Source: Stanieria sp. NIES-3757
GTDB taxonomy: Bacteria; Cyanobacteriota; Cyanobacteriia; Cyanobacteriales; Xenococcaceae
Direction: 5' to 3'
Length of the DNA stretch: 64,000 nucleotides
Assembly: GCA_002355455.1 (NCBI GenBank)
Contig: AP017375.1
Location: forward strand, 310,001-374,000
The notes under the pieces were generated by a model. It was not told the origin of the DNA. It made no database searches and saw only the letters and a program-made list of their open reading frames with translations. This document shows positions 28,707 through 37,050 of this stretch, piece by piece. Made by a program: the position numbers and the translations under genes. Each line of letters starts with the position of its first letter. Position 1 is the first letter of the stretch.

Positions 28707-30512
28707 TTACACTTCTACGATGTCAATTCCAGGTAAAGCATCTAATTCCGCATTACTAAGAGCGTCACCACCATACATTTCATACATCCGTGCTAAAACA
28801 CCCGTGAAGGCTGCATTATAATCGGTGGCTACTTCGTTAGCTTTGTAATCAGTAACGAGGTCTTGATAGCTAAAGTCATCAGTAGAACCAGGACCTCCAA
28901 CTAAAGCACCATAAAGTAAATGTTGGTTAAGAGTATTATTATGAAACTCGCTCCAACCACCACCATGAGAAGAGCGATGATGGGGATTTTTAGAATAGTT
29001 ATCGCCAAAACCAACCATGTAACTGGAGTTTCTGGGATTATCCCCTAACATATAATTAATTTGCTTTTCAGAAAAAGCTGAGAATCTACCGCCTCCATCA
29101 TTAACTGTATCGCTATAAACACCAGCAAGAAAAGCAGTATTTGCTGCCATACGGAGAGAACCCCATTCACCACGCCAAGCTAATCCACCACTAGTATATT
29201 GAACGCCATATTGACCATTGAGCCAAATATCTAAATAACCTTCAACTGCACTTTTGTAGCGATCGCTTCCTGTTTCTTGTGCTAGGAGAACGGCTACACC
29301 ATAGGATTTATCGTCCCAATTGTAAGTAAAAGTGCCTAAACCGCCCATAAAGTGGTCGTAGTAACTTTGAGCTTTGTCGAGATAAGATTTGTCATCAGTA
29401 GCTTTGTAAAGCCAGCTAGCACCCCAAGCTAATTCATCTCCATATCCAGAAGAGTTGTAGAAAGATTGAGCATCGGTAATTGAATCGCTATACTTACCAC
29501 GATAAGTATCGGCAAATTCATATAATTGTTTCGCATTTTCCAGCAGTTTGTCAGCATAAGCATCATCAACTCCTCGAAACAAAATCGAAGCAGAGGCTAG
29601 AGATGCAGCCGTTTCTCCTGCTAGATCGCTTCCTGGATGAGATGCGTCAATTTTATGCGAAGGGCGAAACATGTTCATTGTTTCAGGAGAACCCCAATAA
29701 GCATGATCGTCCCAACCATTTCCTACCTGTCCGTAGAATTCTTTGGTTTTTCCATCTTCAGTAACATGAGCTTTGAGGAAAAAGTCAGTACCCCATTTGA
29801 TTGCTTCAATAGCCTCATCTAATTGCCCACTAACTTGATAACCTTGTTTATATTCATCTACACCCCAAGCTAGAGTAGTCATGGAGTTTGCCATTGGAAA
29901 GCCAAATTTAACATGATCGCCAGCATCGTAATAACCGCCAGTCAGATCTCGACCGACATCAGAGCCATCACCGAGAGCAGAATCACCGCGCCATTCGATC
30001 CGTTTATCATTGGGTAAATCTCCCGAACGATTTGCTTCATAGAAAAGAAAAGATTTTTGTAAGGCTTCTCCGTATCTAAATTTACCCGTGCCTTCAGGAT
30101 TTCCATCGGGGATTGGTTCGGGGTTAGTTATAGGAGGCTGTTCTATCGGTTTATCTGTTCCCTGGGGTTCTTCTGGTGGAATAGGTTCGACAAGATTCTG
30201 ATTTGATTGTTCGTCTACTAATAACTGAAAATTAGTAGCTGGTTGGGCAAGTTGACCGTAATCGTTGGCAATAATAATAATTTGTTGCGATTGGTCGGTT
30301 GAGATTTTTTCATTCCAATCTAAATTACCGACTGTGTATTGATTATTCTCCGTTTTAACTACTTCTGCACCATAAATCTCTTTGATTTCAAAAGGTGCTT
30401 CAAATTGCAATTGCCAACCATTAGTTATTTTGTCAGTAGAACTAAAATCTACTTCGGCTTTAAAGCCACCATCCCAATCTTGTACGATTTCAAAATTAAT
30501 ATCTTTCAACAT
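28707..30512 (-). CDS. Glycoside hydrolase family 9 cellulase with CBM2-like domain
   Basis: It is predicted to cut beta-1,4-glucan internally. Residues ~5-85 look like a CBM2-type cellulose-binding domain with exposed tryptophans W13, W33 and W66. A proline/glutamate-rich linker follows (about 105-145), then a GH9 (alpha/alpha)6 barrel from ~148 to 590. Catalytic residues are D196 and D199 in DAGDH and the general acid E560 in NEVATDYNAAF; NPHHRSSH is also present. No Sec or Tat signal peptide is visible at the start, which is unusual for a cellulase, so export may use type I secretion or another route. Alternatives such as a role in remodelling the cell's own cellulose sheath are possible. 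Confidence 0.9.
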   Translation of the reverse strand: MLKDINFEIVQDWDGGFKAEVDFSSTDKITNGWQLQFEAPFEIKEIYGAEVVKTENNQYTVGNLDWNEKISTDQSQQIIIIANDYGQLAQPATNFQLLVDEQSNQNLVEPIPPEEPQGTDKPIEQPPITNPEPIPDGNPEGTGKFRYGEALQKSFLFYEANRSGDLPNDKRIEWRGDSALGDGSDVGRDLTGGYYDAGDHVKFGFPMANSMTTLAWGVDEYKQGYQVSGQLDEAIEAIKWGTDFFLKAHVTEDGKTKEFYGQVGNGWDDHAYWGSPETMNMFRPSHKIDASHPGSDLAGETAASLASASILFRGVDDAYADKLLENAKQLYEFADTYRGKYSDSITDAQSFYNSSGYGDELAWGASWLYKATDDKSYLDKAQSYYDHFMGGLGTFTYNWDDKSYGVAVLLAQETGSDRYKSAVEGYLDIWLNGQYGVQYTSGGLAWRGEWGSLRMAANTAFLAGVYSDTVNDGGGRFSAFSEKQINYMLGDNPRNSSYMVGFGDNYSKNPHHRSSHGGGWSEFHNNTLNQHLLYGALVGGPGSTDDFSYQDLVTDYKANEVATDYNAAFTGVLARMYEMYGGDALSNAELDALPGIDIVEV

Positions 30513-30956
30513 AAATTTTTTCCCCGAGTAAAGATTGATAATGATTCAATCTTGGCAATATAGTTGTACTTATTTTTTTATCCAAAAAGTTCAAAGAATA
30601 TCATTTCAAAACGATTACTATTTTCGTAAAATCTATTTATTGACTATTTAATAGTTCGTGTAAATATTTTATTTACGATTTTTTCGTGCATAATTTACAA
30701 AAAACTATAGAAGCTAAAATTTATTGACAAATCATTTTTTTTTATTGAATATTTTTTGATATTTTTTGAACTTTATATAACTTTTATAATTGAAAAAATA
30801 AGTTTTAGTCTTCAGAAGATACACCCAAAAAAATAAAATCTTTAAAAATGGTTAAAGAAAATATACCGAGTCTAATTATTAATTAGACTTCTTGCATGAA
30901 TCATGCGATCGCTAAACTCAGACTATTAGTCAAAATTAGTTAATCAAACTCCTATT
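30513..30956. other. AT-rich intergenic region upstream of the GH9 gene
   Basis: These ~444 bases are strongly AT-rich and contain no gene I can support. They presumably contain the promoter of the minus-strand GH9 gene; no clear operator or terminator is visible. A HIP1-type GCGATCGC lies near 30905, just before the insertion element. Confidence 0.5.
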
Positions 30957-30961
30957 AACTA
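30957..30961. repeat. Target-site duplication of the IS, left copy
   Basis: The bases AACTA precede the left inverted repeat and recur directly after the right one at 32059-32063. The direct repeat can be extended to TAACTAA if it shares bases with the repeat ends, so the exact duplication length is ambiguous. Confidence 0.65.
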
Positions 30962-32058
30962 ACTGATGTTACGCACTCTTGAGTAAATGTAATTCACACA
31001 TAGCTTGTTGCAAAGCTTTGACATAAATAGTACTGCGCAAAGCAAAATGGTTCATCTTGTGTTTCAATTTCAGACACTCTAATTGAAATGCAGCATAGAT
31101 AGACATAAAGATATGGTTTCCTTGAGTACGAAGACATTTAGTTGGGGACTTAGCTAAACCAGTATTAGACTTGAGCGTTTTATGAAAGACTTCCACGTTC
31201 CACCGTTTTTGGTAGATTGCTTCTATTTGAGGGACATTACAGTTTAAATCACTACAAGCCAAATACAAAATACCAGTACTGCCATCTTGGTTTTTAAAGA
31301 CTTGACGATAGATGAGAACAGGAAAGTCCAGTCCTTTAAGCCATCCTCTGACTGAGATCTGTTCTGACCAGTTGAGTTCATCAATTCTGGTAAAACAACC
31401 CTGTTTTTTGTTTTCTTCACTCAAGGCTACGGTACGATTGCTTTTGAGAGCCATGATCAAGTGCTTATCTAAATCCTGACAGATAAAAGCCATATTTTCC
31501 TTCGAGGAAAACCAACTATCAGCTAGCACATACCTGTATTTGAGTTGATTCTGGGAGCAAATTTTTAATTGATTTCGTGTTAATTCATTTTTTGTTGCTG
31601 TTGCTTTTCGTTTTTCCTTCTTTGTTTTTACCTCACAAAATTTTATGGACTTTTTGACGACATCAAACCCAATTGGTAGGCTTATGTCTTCGACACTATA
31701 AACATAGTTGATGATGTTAATTCCCTTGACAGAACGGTTTTCTTGATGGTCATGATGCCAGCACACTAACTCATTCTCTTGGGTATGAGGTTTTTTCTCT
31801 ATGGTGTCATCCACAATCAACACACCATCTTCTTGTTCATACTCCCTGACCACTGGTTTCACTAACTTCCACAGCTCTCGTGACTCTAAGTCTTTAGCCG
31901 ACAGGAAACGAGTTATTTTATCGTGACTGATACTTCCTTCTAATACTCTTGATAATCCTGTCGCTGTTATCTGTCCAAACGAGCTGATAATATAATCGCT
32001 GTATAGTTCCAAAAGCTTTTTGTCCATTCGAGTATTATAGCTTTTGCGTAACATCAGT
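30962..32058 (-). mobile_element. IS701/IS4-superfamily insertion sequence, intact
   Basis: The element is 1097 bp, bounded by perfect 14-bp inverted repeats ACTGATGTTACGCA (30962-30975 and, inverted, 32045-32058) and flanked by AACTA direct repeats. One transposase gene fills almost the whole element. The preserved direct repeats and intact open frame suggest a recent insertion. The family assignment rests on the transposase YREK motif and length; other members of the IS4 superfamily remain possible. No second copy is present in the window. Confidence 0.85.
30969..32054 (-). CDS. DDE transposase (IS701/IS4 superfamily)
   Basis: The 361-residue transposase carries the DDE triad as D82 (LIVDDTIEK), D179 (YVLADSWFS) and E288, with the YREK signature Y281, R284, E288 and K295 typical of the IS4 superfamily. 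The ATG at 32054 lies inside the right inverted repeat and the TAA stop (30969-30971) inside the left one; an internal start, MDKKLLEL at residue 10, is an alternative. No frameshift or stop interrupts it, so the element may still be mobile. Confidence 0.9.
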   Translation of the reverse strand: MLRKSYNTRMDKKLLELYSDYIISSFGQITATGLSRVLEGSISHDKITRFLSAKDLESRELWKLVKPVVREYEQEDGVLIVDDTIEKKPHTQENELVCWHHDHQENRSVKGINIINYVYSVEDISLPIGFDVVKKSIKFCEVKTKKEKRKATATKNELTRNQLKICSQNQLKYRYVLADSWFSSKENMAFICQDLDKHLIMALKSNRTVALSEENKKQGCFTRIDELNWSEQISVRGWLKGLDFPVLIYRQVFKNQDGSTGILYLACSDLNCNVPQIEAIYQKRWNVEVFHKTLKSNTGLAKSPTKCLRTQGNHIFMSIYAAFQLECLKLKHKMNHFALRSTIYVKALQQAMCELHLLKSA

Positions 32059-32063
32059 AACTA
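32059..32063. repeat. Target-site duplication of the IS, right copy
   Basis: AACTA matches 30957-30961. On the minus strand it reads TAGTT and supplies the TAG stop codon (32061-32063) of the adjacent CHAT gene, so the insertion left that protein's sequence unchanged. Confidence 0.65.
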
Positions 32064-34778
32064 ATTTTTAATTGACAATTGCCAATTACCAACAATTAAA
32101 TAACTAGACCAATATTCAGGAGAATTATAAATTAATCTCTCTGGTTGATAAATACTAGGAGTTTGCGCTAAAGATTGAAGCAAAATATATTGATTTTGGA
32201 GTAAATTGGCTTCTTGAAGATAACCACAATCATTAAATATAGCGATCGCGACTTGATAAGCTTCAACTGCTCGCTGATAATCAGTACCGATAGTCAAAAT
32301 ATCTCCTATGGATTTAACTAACATAGCTCGGTTGGCGCGCTCGCTTATTTGCTGCCAAGGAATTTGATTTTGAATCATTTGACAAAAATCCAGTGCTTCT
32401 TGAACTGTCACTTGACATAATTGTTGTTGAGCTTGCCATAAAGATTGAGCAATAGTAGCACCAGAACGCCAATTAAGATGCAAAAAGACTAAAAACATTC
32501 CTAGAGCTACTTCGTTTTGAAGATAACGATTAATTACTATGGTTTTAACTCCAGTTTCAATCAATTGTCTGATCAAATTAGTTAGAGTTTGACTCGAAGT
32601 TTGGTTGTATAAGGTAATCACGATTACTTCGGTTTCTAACTTAGTTACAGGTAAAATTGGTTCACTCAAAAACAAATGAATTAGTTGAGAAGAGGAAGTT
32701 AAAGTTTTGTTTAATTCTTGAGCAACACTTTCTTTTCCTGATAAAGGATCGACTTGATAAATATCAGCAATAATTTTAGCTATGCCTGGAGCTAGACTCG
32801 GAAGATTTCGTAAATTTGTCTGATTGGCAGTATTTGCTTCTAAATTAGTTACAATTAATGCTCCTGAAGAAATTTCAGCAGCTTGTTCAAGTAGTTGGGT
32901 GATGGTTAATAAATAAGAAATAGATTTTTGCTCGGCTAACAATTGTTCTTGCCACACTAAAGCTTCAAAAGTAAACCACTGTAACTCAAAACTAGGAATG
33001 AACACTAAATGTTGAACTTGATTAATTTCTTGTTCAAAAGGCTGAAGAAGATATCGACTTAAAAGTGAGTTAAATTGTGGGTTAATTGTTCTAGTTTGAA
33101 TTTTTTTGAGCCATTGGGTTTGAATTGCTTGTAGAGTATCAGGCTCAATTGGTTTGCCTTGCCATTCTGATAATAAAGAGTGTTGAATTAAACCTTCGGA
33201 AGTAATACCCCAAGCTAATAAATATTTTTCTGTAACCAAATAATTAATTAATAAAGTGTCTGGAGGTAAACGAAGACTAATTTCTTCAATAGTTAACCAA
33301 GGTATGGGTTGCTGAGGAGATTGATAGTTTTTAACGGCTCTGAGAGAATAAATACGAGATATTTCAGCTAAAGTAAAAGCTTCTGCCCATTTATTTGCTT
33401 CTACCAACATCTCAGTTAATTTTTTATAAAAACTAGCCATTAAATTCTGGAAATCTTGCCAAATTGGCTGATAAGACTGGCACGTCAATAACTCTTCCTG
33501 TTCGGCAAAAACATTCATAATTGTTTCTGCTACAGTAGCTAACCGTAAAGCTACGTCAAAATCTTCTTCACTAACACAAGCTTCTTTGGCTCCCTGAGCA
33601 AATACTAATCCCCAACTCAATCCCCAAGCGATCGCACCATCTTGTCGTAGAGTTTCAATTAATTTTTCTATTTCTAGTAAACAAGGTTGGTCTAATTCTT
33701 GATAGTAAAGGGAAGTCCACCAGCTACCCATTTGAGCAGCCACGGCATTCAAGCGATCGCCAGTAGCAACAAAACAGGCTTGTGCTTCTTGATAACCATA
33801 ACTAGCTAAATTCCACTGTCCGCCTACTGCATTTAAATAAGCGAGGCGAAGAATTGCCATGCCTTCACCTCTCTGCGCCCCTGCTGTGGCAAAATATTGT
33901 CTGGCTTTGAGATACAATTCTTGAGCATTAGCTCGATCTAAACTAAAACGAGCCAAAGTTTGCTCCAATTGGCTAACCAAACGATAACCAAAGACAATTG
34001 GTTTACCCCAAGGAGCAATTGAACAAATCAGATCTCCTTGGCACAGTAAATACCAGGCAGTAACCAAATGTTGATTTGATTGGCGATAAACCTGAGTTAA
34101 ATTGTCTAAAATCTGCCATCCCGATTTATTTTGTCCAGCTAAAGCTAAAAATTCTGCCAAAAAAGTATACAATAATTGAGCGATCGCGAGTAATTCTAAA
34201 CCCTGAAACAGTTCTATTTGTGTAGTTATTTCTTGCTGAATATTCTGTAAAAGCTCGGCTCGAGCTTCACTATTGGTCAAATTGATGATTAATTGTCGAA
34301 AATTCGGTAAAGTAGCACCAATCAAAATGATTAGATTACTTTCTAAGCAAACAACAAGATTCTGAACTTGCTTTTGTAGCAGAGTCAATCTTGATAACCA
34401 AGTTGAATTAATGGCTGATGCAGAACTAACAATTGCCCAACCATCAGGAAAAATTGCTTTTGACTGCCATTCGGTTAAATAAGCAATAGTAGCAATCATC
34501 AACTTTTCTTCAGAATTCTGGGTATCATTAAAAGCTTCCTCAAATACTGATAAAGCTCTCGTAAATTCTCCTTGTAGCCGATGTATTACCCCGCGAGCAA
34601 ATAAAGTAGAACTTTGCCATTGACTGAGTAAAGCCAATTCTGAAACATTTTTCGCCTGTTCAAAATTTCCTTGTCCAAAATCAACTAACCAAACCCAATT
34701 TAAAACTTCATCTACCTCCGTAACGCCCAAGGGAGGAAGCTTTACAATATTATCTTCAGAACCTAACATTGTTGCCAA
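32061..34778 (-). CDS. TPR-like and CHAT domain protein lacking the catalytic dyad
   Basis: This 905-residue cytosolic protein has helical repeats resembling TPRs over about 30-500 (for example EGMAILRLAYLNAVGGQWNLA) and a C-terminal CHAT (caspase HetF associated with TPRs) domain from about 530. The CHAT fold is recognisable from LLINYLVTEKYLLAWGI and the C-terminal SSYLIVGNWQL. The usual catalytic HGxF and LSACET motifs are replaced by IHLFLSEP and ITLYNQTSS, so neither the histidine nor the cysteine is in place. It is probably a pseudo-peptidase with a scaffold or regulatory role. It is divergent from the COP23 gene at 34905 and its stop codon abuts the IS. Confidence 0.82.
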   Translation of the reverse strand: MATMLGSEDNIVKLPPLGVTEVDEVLNWVWLVDFGQGNFEQAKNVSELALLSQWQSSTLFARGVIHRLQGEFTRALSVFEEAFNDTQNSEEKLMIATIAYLTEWQSKAIFPDGWAIVSSASAINSTWLSRLTLLQKQVQNLVVCLESNLIILIGATLPNFRQLIINLTNSEARAELLQNIQQEITTQIELFQGLELLAIAQLLYTFLAEFLALAGQNKSGWQILDNLTQVYRQSNQHLVTAWYLLCQGDLICSIAPWGKPIVFGYRLVSQLEQTLARFSLDRANAQELYLKARQYFATAGAQRGEGMAILRLAYLNAVGGQWNLASYGYQEAQACFVATGDRLNAVAAQMGSWWTSLYYQELDQPCLLEIEKLIETLRQDGAIAWGLSWGLVFAQGAKEACVSEEDFDVALRLATVAETIMNVFAEQEELLTCQSYQPIWQDFQNLMASFYKKLTEMLVEANKWAEAFTLAEISRIYSLRAVKNYQSPQQPIPWLTIEEISLRLPPDTLLINYLVTEKYLLAWGITSEGLIQHSLLSEWQGKPIEPDTLQAIQTQWLKKIQTRTINPQFNSLLSRYLLQPFEQEINQVQHLVFIPSFELQWFTFEALVWQEQLLAEQKSISYLLTITQLLEQAAEISSGALIVTNLEANTANQTNLRNLPSLAPGIAKIIADIYQVDPLSGKESVAQELNKTLTSSSQLIHLFLSEPILPVTKLETEVIVITLYNQTSSQTLTNLIRQLIETGVKTIVINRYLQNEVALGMFLVFLHLNWRSGATIAQSLWQAQQQLCQVTVQEALDFCQMIQNQIPWQQISERANRAMLVKSIGDILTIGTDYQRAVEAYQVAIAIFNDCGYLQEANLLQNQYILLQSLAQTPSIYQPERLIYNSPEYWSSYLIVGNWQLSIKN

Positions 34779-34842
34779 AGTATTTGTTAAAAATTAAATT
34801 TGATACCGAGCGAGATGTTGTAGGAAATATTTAATGAAATAA

Positions 34843-34863
34843 TGAACAATAAGACACTGTTCA
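34843..34863. promoter_or_regulatory. Inverted repeat between divergent CHAT and COP23 genes
   Basis: TGAACA-N9-TGTTCA is a perfect 6+6 inverted repeat lying 64 bp before the CHAT start (minus) and 41 bp before the COP23 start (plus). Its position suggests an operator for a dimeric regulator controlling both genes. I do not recognise it as a known cyanobacterial consensus. Confidence 0.4.
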
Positions 34864-34904
34864 TCGTCAAATATACTTAGATAGTTTGTGGAGTATAGTC
34901 AATC

Positions 34905-35429
34905 ATGTTTTGGAAAACGATTTCAACTTCCTTTACGATTAGTGCGATCGCCCTTACAGCGACCTCGTTACCAGCTACAGAAAGTTATAGTCAGAATGCC
35001 AATGCTTCAGACATGACTTTTGTTTGCTCCTCTCAAAACGGTGTACCAACTATGTTTGCTTATACTCCAGGTAAAGTAAACCTCACTCCTTTAATGACTT
35101 GGCATCCCGAATACCTAGTATCTAACCAGTCTGCCTCTCAAATTTGTCAGCAAGTAGCAACCAAGCTGCAAACTCAATTTCAACAAAACCAGCAAAAATA
35201 CTTTGCTATTCAAAAAGCAGAAACAAGTACCTTAGTTTGTTTAGTAGCCAAAGAAAACGACAATTGTAACGCAAAAAACAGTGAAGAGTTATTTAGCATC
35301 AATCCCAATTACGACCCTACTTGTATTTTGGATAATCGACAACCTCTAGAATGTGTCGCGATCGGTCGAACCAGAGGAGTCTTTAGTATGCCTGATTCTT
35401 CCTATGAACCAACCTGGTGGCCTTGGTAA
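34905..35429 (+). CDS. COP23 domain secreted protein
   Basis: This 174-residue protein has a signal peptide (hydrophobic ISAIALTATSLPA, cleavage probably near residue 35). The mature part matches the COP23 family, named for a circadian oscillating protein of Cyanothece/Crocosphaera: it opens with FVCSSQNGVPTMFAYTPG, followed by ASQICQQVATKLQ and LVCLVAKENDNC. Six cysteines in the mature part could make three disulfides. The biochemical function is unknown. It is preceded by a GTGGAG ribosome-binding sequence (34888-34893) and by an inverted repeat shared with the divergent CHAT gene. Confidence 0.82.
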   Translation: MFWKTISTSFTISAIALTATSLPATESYSQNANASDMTFVCSSQNGVPTMFAYTPGKVNLTPLMTWHPEYLVSNQSASQICQQVATKLQTQFQQNQQKYFAIQKAETSTLVCLVAKENDNCNAKNSEELFSINPNYDPTCILDNRQPLECVAIGRTRGVFSMPDSSYEPTWWPW

Positions 35430-36059
35430 CAAATTATACCTACAAAACTAATTTAATTATTAAGATGTTGTCTTAAGTAATTTAAATTCATTTAGCTATT
35501 TAGTTAGCTGCAAAATTCTCAAAACAAAATAAATTTTTAGTTTATTTGTTGATTCAAGATTATTTTTTTTCTTTGAAGCCCAAGCTCGAAGTTTTTATTC
35601 TCTGTTGATATCAAAATTCTATTTAGTAAGAATTAACAACTAACCTAAGTAGAATATTTATAAAATTCTTGAATCATTAAACTCACTAATATTAATCAGC
35701 TTACTCCTCCTTACTTATCCAGCATTATCACATTTTTCTTTTTTTAGCTCAAAAAAACATTTCTATTTTTGGATATTAGCAGTAATTCACTCAAACAGAA
35801 TTTCCTGAAGCAAAAAGATTGATCGAAGTAAAAAAAGCTTACATTTGTTTTTTAATCTTATGTTAATTATGATACTTCAATGCTTAGAAATGACTAGTAA
35901 ATATCCCAACTAATTAGCTATACAATTTATAATTTAAAATCAATTAAAACCGCAAATTAACCTAAAATAATCATAGAATTTACTAAATTAAAACACCAAA
36001 AATTTAAGATAATATTTGTAGGAATCATAAATATTTTTTTAGTAAACCTACAATCAATA
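35430..36059. other. AT-rich intergenic region, 630 bases
   Basis: No gene or RNA is supported here. The stretch is very AT-rich with many short poly-T and poly-A runs and separates the COP23 gene from the beta-barrel/CHAT pair, so the pair probably has its own promoter close to 36000-36050. No hairpin of note was seen. Confidence 0.45.
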
Positions 36060-37019
36060 ATGAAACTAACAAAATCGCGCTTGCTCTTCCTAAGTTTTGC
36101 TATACTAAATATCTTAAATATTTTATTAATAAATAATAAAACTCATGCTCAGGCATTAGACTGTAACTTATCTGGAGTAAAAAAACATTTTAAAAATAAT
36201 GCAATACTAACAGATCGAGCTTGTCAACTAAATAAATCTCTTACTGCATCAACTAGTCCAGGTTCTCCTACCTTGCGTCGAATTCCTAATCAAGGAGAAC
36301 AACAATTTGAACCAACTCGTATTCCTTTACGTATTCCTACTTATAGAACACCTTACCGAGCTGCTCCTAGTGTTACAATTATTAATCCTTCAGGTTATGG
36401 CGCAGCAGCAGGTAACGTAGGAATTGGGGTGGGATTTCAAGAAAGAGTCCGTTTTAAAGACGATGCCGATGGTGTAATTGGTTTAGGTTTTGGATTGGGC
36501 AATCCTCAAAAAAATATAGGTTTACAGGTAGGTGTGAGTCTCGTAGATGTTAGCGATCCATTTCGAGATGGAGCTATTAATCTTAAGTTACATCGAAGAC
36601 TACCTAGTGATTTTAGTCTTGCTACAGGTGTACAAGGTACAGCAACTTGGGGAGATACGGACGGTGGTTCTTCAGTTTATGGAGTCACCACCAAAAGATT
36701 AGTTCTTCAACAAGATCGAAGTAAACCTTTTAGTGAAATTTATGCTTCTGTAGGAGTTGGAGGCGGACAATTTCGTTCAGAAGATGATATTGATAATGGC
36801 GTTGAATCTGTAGGTGTATTTGGTAGTCTGGCAGTCAGAGTAATTGAACCAATTAATTTTATTACTGAATGGACTGGACAAGATTTAACTATTGGAGTTT
36901 CTGTGGTACCGTTTCGCAATATACCATTAGTAATTGTACCGGCAGTCACAGATATTACTGGTGCAGCAGGAGATGGAGGAAGAGTAATTCTTGGGGTTGG
37001 TTACAGTATTTCTTTTTAA
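36060..37019 (+). CDS. Putative outer-membrane beta-barrel protein
   Basis: I do not recognise a named family. The 319-residue protein has a clear signal peptide (residues 1-30, basic MKLTKSR then a hydrophobic core, cleavage near THA). A proline-rich segment lies at about 70-110. The rest is glycine-rich with alternating hydrophobic strands (GNVGIGVGFQERVRF, GVIGLGFGLGN, GLQVGVSLVDV, SVGVFGSLAVRV, GGRVILGVGYSISF) and ends in phenylalanine, the usual signature for outer-membrane barrel insertion. It lies 31 bp upstream of the secreted CHAT gene, so the two are probably co-transcribed. The barrel could anchor or export that partner; this is inference. Confidence 0.7.
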   Translation: MKLTKSRLLFLSFAILNILNILLINNKTHAQALDCNLSGVKKHFKNNAILTDRACQLNKSLTASTSPGSPTLRRIPNQGEQQFEPTRIPLRIPTYRTPYRAAPSVTIINPSGYGAAAGNVGIGVGFQERVRFKDDADGVIGLGFGLGNPQKNIGLQVGVSLVDVSDPFRDGAINLKLHRRLPSDFSLATGVQGTATWGDTDGGSSVYGVTTKRLVLQQDRSKPFSEIYASVGVGGGQFRSEDDIDNGVESVGVFGSLAVRVIEPINFITEWTGQDLTIGVSVVPFRNIPLVIVPAVTDITGAAGDGGRVILGVGYSISF

Positions 37020-37050
37020 TATTTAAATTTAACAAGATCCAGAAAAAACT

